64,000 nt of DNA from Hydrogenophaga sp. Root209 (GTDB lineage: Bacteria; Pseudomonadota; Gammaproteobacteria; Burkholderiales; Burkholderiaceae_C): the NCBI RefSeq assembly GCF_001428625.1, contig NZ_LMIE01000033.1:188199-252198 (forward strand), in the 5' to 3' direction. Below the pieces are notes generated by a model. That model was given only the letters and a program-made list of their open reading frames with translations. It searched no databases and had not been told where the DNA came from. The position numbers and the translations under genes are program-made. Positions 60,727 to 64,000 of this stretch are shown piece by piece. Within the stretch, counting starts at the first letter, position 1. The number at the start of each line of letters is the position of its first letter.

Positions 60727-61170
60727 ATGCAGATCAAGGAACTGGCCAGAGCCACGGGTGTGGATGTGGAGACGATCCGCTACTACGAAAAACAGGGGTT
60801 GCTGCCCGCACCAGCAAGGCGGGACAACGGCTACCGCGAATACGAAGTGGCACACTTGGAGCGTCTTTCGTTCATCCGCCACTGCCGCGCTCTTGACATG
60901 CCGTTGGCCGATGTCAATCGATTGCTTGGTTTTGTGGATGAGCCCGATGCCCACTTCGGAGAGGTGGACCTGCTCGTGGACGATCAACTGGCTCGCGTGA
61001 GGGCGCGTCTCAAGAGCATGCGGGCGCTGGAGAAGCAGTTATTACAACTGCGAGCGCGTTGCTCTGGCACACATGAAGGGCGCTGCGGAATTTTGGACGA
61101 GCTGGTGTCGGCAGCTCACGGCGAGGCTTGCGCTTGCCATGCAGTGCCAAGCCACGTCAATGATCGGTAA
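60727..61170 (+). CDS. cadR: MerR-family Cd/Pb-responsive regulator (CadR/PbrR-like)
   Basis: A 147-aa MerR protein. The winged helix-turn-helix is MQIKELARATGVDVETIRYY, followed by EKQGLLPAPARR, a dimerisation helix and metal-site Cys residues: C in FIRHCRALDM at about 60, C in LRARCSGTHEGRCGI, and a C-terminal CACH. Cys near 77-79 is replaced by other residues, so specificity between Cd and Pb is unclear. It is divergent from the CDF gene and likely acts at both MerR-type promoters in the window. Confidence 0.9.
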   Translation: MQIKELARATGVDVETIRYYEKQGLLPAPARRDNGYREYEVAHLERLSFIRHCRALDMPLADVNRLLGFVDEPDAHFGEVDLLVDDQLARVRARLKSMRALEKQLLQLRARCSGTHEGRCGILDELVSAAHGEACACHAVPSHVNDR

Positions 61171-61606
61171 GAACTTAAAGCCGGTCATTGCCTTCTGAAT
61201 CCTGAGCGGCTGCATTGGGCAGGACGCCTGGGGCCCATACTGCTTCTGCTAGCGTCCACAACCAGTCTAAGCACTGGCCGGACAGATGATGCAGGCGAAT
61301 GGCTGTTGATGTCCGCATGTTGTCGGTCGCGGCTCAAGGCCAACCAGCAGCAGTACTCGCTGCACTTCGGTTGTTCACGATCAGGACCCCTCGAGCTGCT
61401 TGGGACCGGAACTTGAAAGTCAGCACAGGGGCGCACTGACGTCGCGCTAGAGCTGATGTGGTTGATCTCGCACCCATTTGCGCTGGAAAACAGCCCGAAT
61501 CCAGCAGCGGCGCAAGGTGTTTCAAGTCCTACATTGAGTTCACGGTGTTCAAAGAGCCGGCAAGAAGTGCCTCCTCCTGAACGGCGTCGAACCGAAGGAC
61601 TCGACC
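61171..61606. other. Gene-free 436-bp stretch upstream of the conjugation operon
   Basis: No credible gene on either strand; open frames lack ribosome sites and family character. It follows the merR stop and precedes the first T4SS gene, so it should hold that operon's promoter and perhaps an element boundary. I could not assign a specific site. Confidence 0.4.
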
Positions 61607-62191
61607 ATGAACCATCCATCGCAAGCCGGCACGCTGTTTGGGCGTTCCACCGAAGCAGCAGGCCAACCGAGAAGCTTGGCAACAATTCTGGCCAACGTTG
61701 TAACCGGCTTGCTGCTCACCTTGGCGCTCCTCGCCCCGACAGCCGCACGAGCTGTTGATGGCTGCCTGGTGCTGCTTTGCTTCGCAGCACCGAGCTGGAA
61801 GTCGATTCCTCAGTGTGTGCCGCCGATCAGGCAAGTGCTTCGTGACCTGGCGCGTGGGAAGGGGTTCCCGTCGTGCGACATGGCCGGCGCCGGCAACTCG
61901 GCCAACCACGCATGGGCCAGAGCACCGGGCAACTGCCCGCTTCAATACACCCGGGTCCACGAATCGGAAAGCAGCCTCATCTACACCTGTGATTACGTCG
62001 GTGCAGTGGCTGTCTCCATCGACGGCAAACCGTTCTCGCGCACCTGGTGGAACATGGGCGGTGACACCGTGACGGATTTCAGTCCTGCCGCCAAGGCCCA
62101 ACTCGGAAGTTGGGACAACCAATTTGACGACGATCATGCAGCCTGGCAGGCAGCTCTACCCCCTGCGCCTCCTACCGACTCGGGGAATTGA
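61607..62191 (+). CDS. Exported T4SS-associated protein, TrbM-like (tentative)
   Basis: A 194-aa exported protein. A long leader is followed by a signal segment (LLLTLALLAPTAARAVDG). The mature part begins CLVLLCFAAPSWKSIPQC with Cys pairs also at FPSCDMAG, GNCPLQYT and IYTCDYVG, resembling TrbM-family periplasmic conjugation proteins. It is coupled to the VirB1-like gene a few bases on. Assignment to TrbM is by Cys pattern only. Confidence 0.6.
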   Translation: MNHPSQAGTLFGRSTEAAGQPRSLATILANVVTGLLLTLALLAPTAARAVDGCLVLLCFAAPSWKSIPQCVPPIRQVLRDLARGKGFPSCDMAGAGNSANHAWARAPGNCPLQYTRVHESESSLIYTCDYVGAVAVSIDGKPFSRTWWNMGGDTVTDFSPAAKAQLGSWDNQFDDDHAAWQAALPPAPPTDSGN

Positions 62192-62202
62192 GGAGCGCCG
62201 TC

Positions 62203-62712
62203 ATGGAAGCCTCCACATTCCTGGCGCTCGCACTGGCCTGCGCACCGCAGGTGCACGCCAACACTGCGCACGCCCTGGTCACCGTTGAGAGCGCCTTCAA
62301 CCCCTGGGCCATCGGTGTGGTCGGTGGAGCGTTGCAGCGCCAGCCGCGCCACCGCACAGAAGCCATTGCCACGGCAGAAGCGCTGCAGGCCGCTGGGCGG
62401 AACTTCAGCGTTGGCCTTGGGCAGATCAATGTGGGCAACTTCTCGCGCTTGGGCCTTTCGCTGTCCACAGCCTTCGAGCCTTGCACCAATCTGGCCGCTA
62501 TGCAGGCCGTTTTGACCGAGTGTTTCGGTCGGGCACAGCGCAAGCCGCCTCGGGGATTGGCTGATCAGGCAGCGCTTCGCGCAGCCCTCTCCTGCTACTA
62601 CAGCGGTAACTTCTCCACCGGCTTTCGCCATGGCTACGTGGGCAAGGTGGTTGCGGCTGCGAGAAACCCCATTCGCATCAGTCCACCCAACCCTGTGAAG
62701 GAGCCGTCATGA
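62203..62712 (+). CDS. virB1: VirB1-like lytic transglycosylase
   Basis: A 169-aa protein with the lysozyme-like transglycosylase motifs: catalytic Glu in VTVESAFNPWAIG at about 29, and SVGLGQINVGNFSR. Such enzymes open peptidoglycan for T4SS assembly. Start ATG 62203 follows GAGGAGCGCCGTC; a TTG at 62188 is open. It overlaps the virB2 gene by 4 bp. Confidence 0.87.
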   Translation: MEASTFLALALACAPQVHANTAHALVTVESAFNPWAIGVVGGALQRQPRHRTEAIATAEALQAAGRNFSVGLGQINVGNFSRLGLSLSTAFEPCTNLAAMQAVLTECFGRAQRKPPRGLADQAALRAALSCYYSGNFSTGFRHGYVGKVVAAARNPIRISPPNPVKEPS

Positions 62713-62999
62713 ACCGCTTTCATTTCTTCGTACCTCAGCGTCCCATTTCAAGCGCCCTGCTGCTCTCGGCCGCAGCCTCCAAGGGCTGGGCGCAGGGCTT
62801 CGACAAGATCAACACCACGGTCACCAACGTCAACACCATCCTGGTGACGATCTCGATTGCGGTGGTGACCATCGCGATCATCTGGGCAGGTTTCAAGATG
62901 ATTTTCCAGGGTGCGCGCCTGGCCGATGTGGCCAACGTGCTGATCGGCGGCACGCTGGTGGGTGGAGCGGCGGCCTTCGCCAGCTACATCGTCAGCTGA
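62709..62999 (+). CDS. virB2: VirB2/TrbC-family pilin
   Basis: A 96-aa pilin precursor. A signal peptide (SSALLLSAAASKGWAQ) is followed by two long hydrophobic helices separated by a short loop (VNTILVTISIAVVTIAIIWA and ADVANVLIGGTLVGGAAAFA). It forms the conjugative pilus of the T4SS. Nine bases separate it from the virB3 region. Confidence 0.88.
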   Translation: MNRFHFFVPQRPISSALLLSAAASKGWAQGFDKINTTVTNVNTILVTISIAVVTIAIIWAGFKMIFQGARLADVANVLIGGTLVGGAAAFASYIVS

Positions 63000-63017
63000 A
63001 GGCCCAAGGTGCTGAAC

Positions 63018-63350
63018 ATGCAAACCGAAGCCATCTACAAGGGCGCTACGCGCCCGGCCATGAAGCTGGGCATACCGCTGGTACCGCTGGTGATCCTGTT
63101 TGGCAGCGGCATGTTGCTGATCATGTGGGGCGGCATCTTGGTGAGCTGGTGGATCGCGCTGGGCGTGATGCTGTCCATTGCACCGGTCTTGCTCTGGATG
63201 CGCTGGTTGACAGCCCGGGATGACCAGCGGTTCCGGCAGATTTTTGTTGCCTTGAAGCTGACGTTGCACGACCACAACCGGAGGTTCTGGCGTGCGCGCA
63301 GCTACTCGCCCACCCTCTACCGCGGAGCTTCCGATGTTTGGCATCTTTGA
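63018..63350 (+). CDS. virB3: VirB3-family T4SS inner-membrane protein
   Basis: A 110-aa protein, MQTEAIYKGATRPAMKLGIP, followed by two helices (LVILFGSGMLLIMWGGILVS, WIALGVMLSIAPVLLWMRWL) and a charged tail with DDQRFRQIF. This is the VirB3 layout. A GTG at 63009 gives three more residues. Its 3' end overlaps the virB4 start by 17 bp. Confidence 0.87.
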   Translation: MQTEAIYKGATRPAMKLGIPLVPLVILFGSGMLLIMWGGILVSWWIALGVMLSIAPVLLWMRWLTARDDQRFRQIFVALKLTLHDHNRRFWRARSYSPTLYRGASDVWHL

Positions 63351-64000
63351 CCGCACTGGCGGCGCGACCCGTCGCAGCCCTTCGCGGACTGCATCAGGCA
63401 AGGCACAACCGCGCCACTGGACACAGGCACTGAAGGACAATCCGCTTGCGCGGTTTGTGCCCTTCTCTTCGCTGGTCAGCGAGCACGACGTCATCACGCG
63501 TGGGGGCGATTTCATGCGCGTCTGGCGGCTGGACGGGGTGGCCTTCGAATGCGCCGATGACCACCTGATCGCTGAACGGCATGAGGCCCTGTGCAGCCTG
63601 CTGCGCAACCTGGCGGGCGGTCAGTGGGCCGTGTGGACCCACCGGCTGCACCGAAAAGTCCAGGACCGGCTGGAGGACCCGCCTCAACCCGGCTTCGCGC
63701 GCGACCTCTCGCAGGCCTACCAGGCCAAGCTGGGTGGGCGAGCCATGATGAGCAACGAGCTGTACCTGACGCTGGTCTACCGGCCCAGCACCTCTCGGAT
63801 CAGCCGGGCGCTGCAATCGACCCAGCGATCGAAAGCTACCATCGCCGCAGCGCACGCTGAGGCCTTGCGCGTGATCGAGGAACGGACCGCCTTCGTACAC
63901 CGGGTACTGCGCGGCTTCGGCCCGCAGCTGCTGGGTACACGCGCACAAGGTGGGCGACGGTACTCCGAACTTGCGGAGTTTCTGGGCTACTTGGTCAACG
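63334..64000 (+). CDS. virB4: VirB4-family T4SS ATPase, N-terminal part (3' truncated by window)
   Basis: An open frame from ATG 63334 (MFGIFDRTGGATRRSPSRT) runs without stop to the window end, giving about 222 residues. The region has the N-terminal CagE/TrbE/VirB pattern: FVPFSSLVSEHDVITRGGDF, RVWRLDGVAFE and LYLTLVYRPS. The Walker A part lies beyond the window. VirB4 powers pilus assembly and substrate transport. The gene order virB1-B2-B3-B4 supports the call. Confidence 0.85.
   Translation, partial: MFGIFDRTGGATRRSPSRTASGKAQPRHWTQALKDNPLARFVPFSSLVSEHDVITRGGDFMRVWRLDGVAFECADDHLIAERHEALCSLLRNLAGGQWAVWTHRLHRKVQDRLEDPPQPGFARDLSQAYQAKLGGRAMMSNELYLTLVYRPSTSRISRALQSTQRSKATIAAAHAEALRVIEERTAFVHRVLRGFGPQLLGTRAQGGRRYSELAEFLGYLVN

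Noticed and set aside
61185-61685. 166-codon open frame on the minus strand before the T4SS genes
   Set aside because: Cys/Ser/Arg-rich, overlaps the TrbM-like gene and lacks a ribosome site.

Overview
The window looks like a high-GC betaproteobacterial chromosome of the Burkholderiales, closest in style to Comamonadaceae. The evidence is PhaR with a 3-hydroxybutyrate dehydrogenase, an OmpR/EnvZ pair, ispDF, a system I cytochrome c maturation cluster, and palindromic repeats of the type encoding the peptide RPELVEG. The genus cannot be fixed from sequence reading alone.

Bases 1-25500 are core chromosome. In order they hold the end of an NAD(P)HX dehydratase, YggT, a class-I amidotransferase, rnr, tRNA-Leu(CAG), rimO, phaR, tRNA-Val(GAC), relA, an alpha/beta hydrolase, bdhA, a SIMPL protein, ompR/envZ, ispF/ispD, mfd, serB, a run of small envelope-stress genes, a YciH-like SUI1 protein, a DEAD-box helicase, a GNAT protein and an ECF sigma factor. 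The most unusual core feature is a 61-bp palindromic repeat carried in frame inside mfd.

Bases 25701-30336 hold four same-strand genes that do not look like housekeeping genes. They run CesT-like chaperone, 494-aa amidohydrolase-like protein, second CesT-like chaperone, 718-aa membrane-segment protein with a Pro-rich start and acidic/Ser-rich tail. This is the layout of type III effector-chaperone cassettes, but no injectisome gene is visible. It is my best candidate for an undescribed system.

Bases 30353-46591 are accessory. A 45-nt 3' fragment of a tRNA-Val(CAC), still followed by its terminator, marks an integration scar next to a tyrosine integrase. Behind it come an AlpA-like regulator, small ICE-type genes, a LysR regulator, an SSS-like transporter overlapping a fatty acid desaturase, an ACT protein, a LuxR solo, a Gabija-like pair (OLD nuclease plus short UvrD-like helicase), a Shedu-like nuclease, a DsbA-like protein and a Cd/Zn/Pb P-type ATPase.

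Bases 46701-53725 are a complete, tightly coupled ccmABCDEFGHI operon. Bases 53924-61170 are a second metal/redox cluster: ACR3-like transporter, L,D-transpeptidase, SCO1, DsbA-like, DsbB-like, LspA, CzcI-like, DUF3703, CDF transporter and a MerR regulator. Near-identical MerR-type promoters precede the P-type ATPase and the CDF gene, so the single MerR protein may control both clusters across the ccm operon. From 61607 to the right edge the start of a VirB-type conjugation operon is seen (TrbM-like protein, VirB1, VirB2, VirB3 and partial VirB4), indicating an integrative conjugative element running beyond the window.
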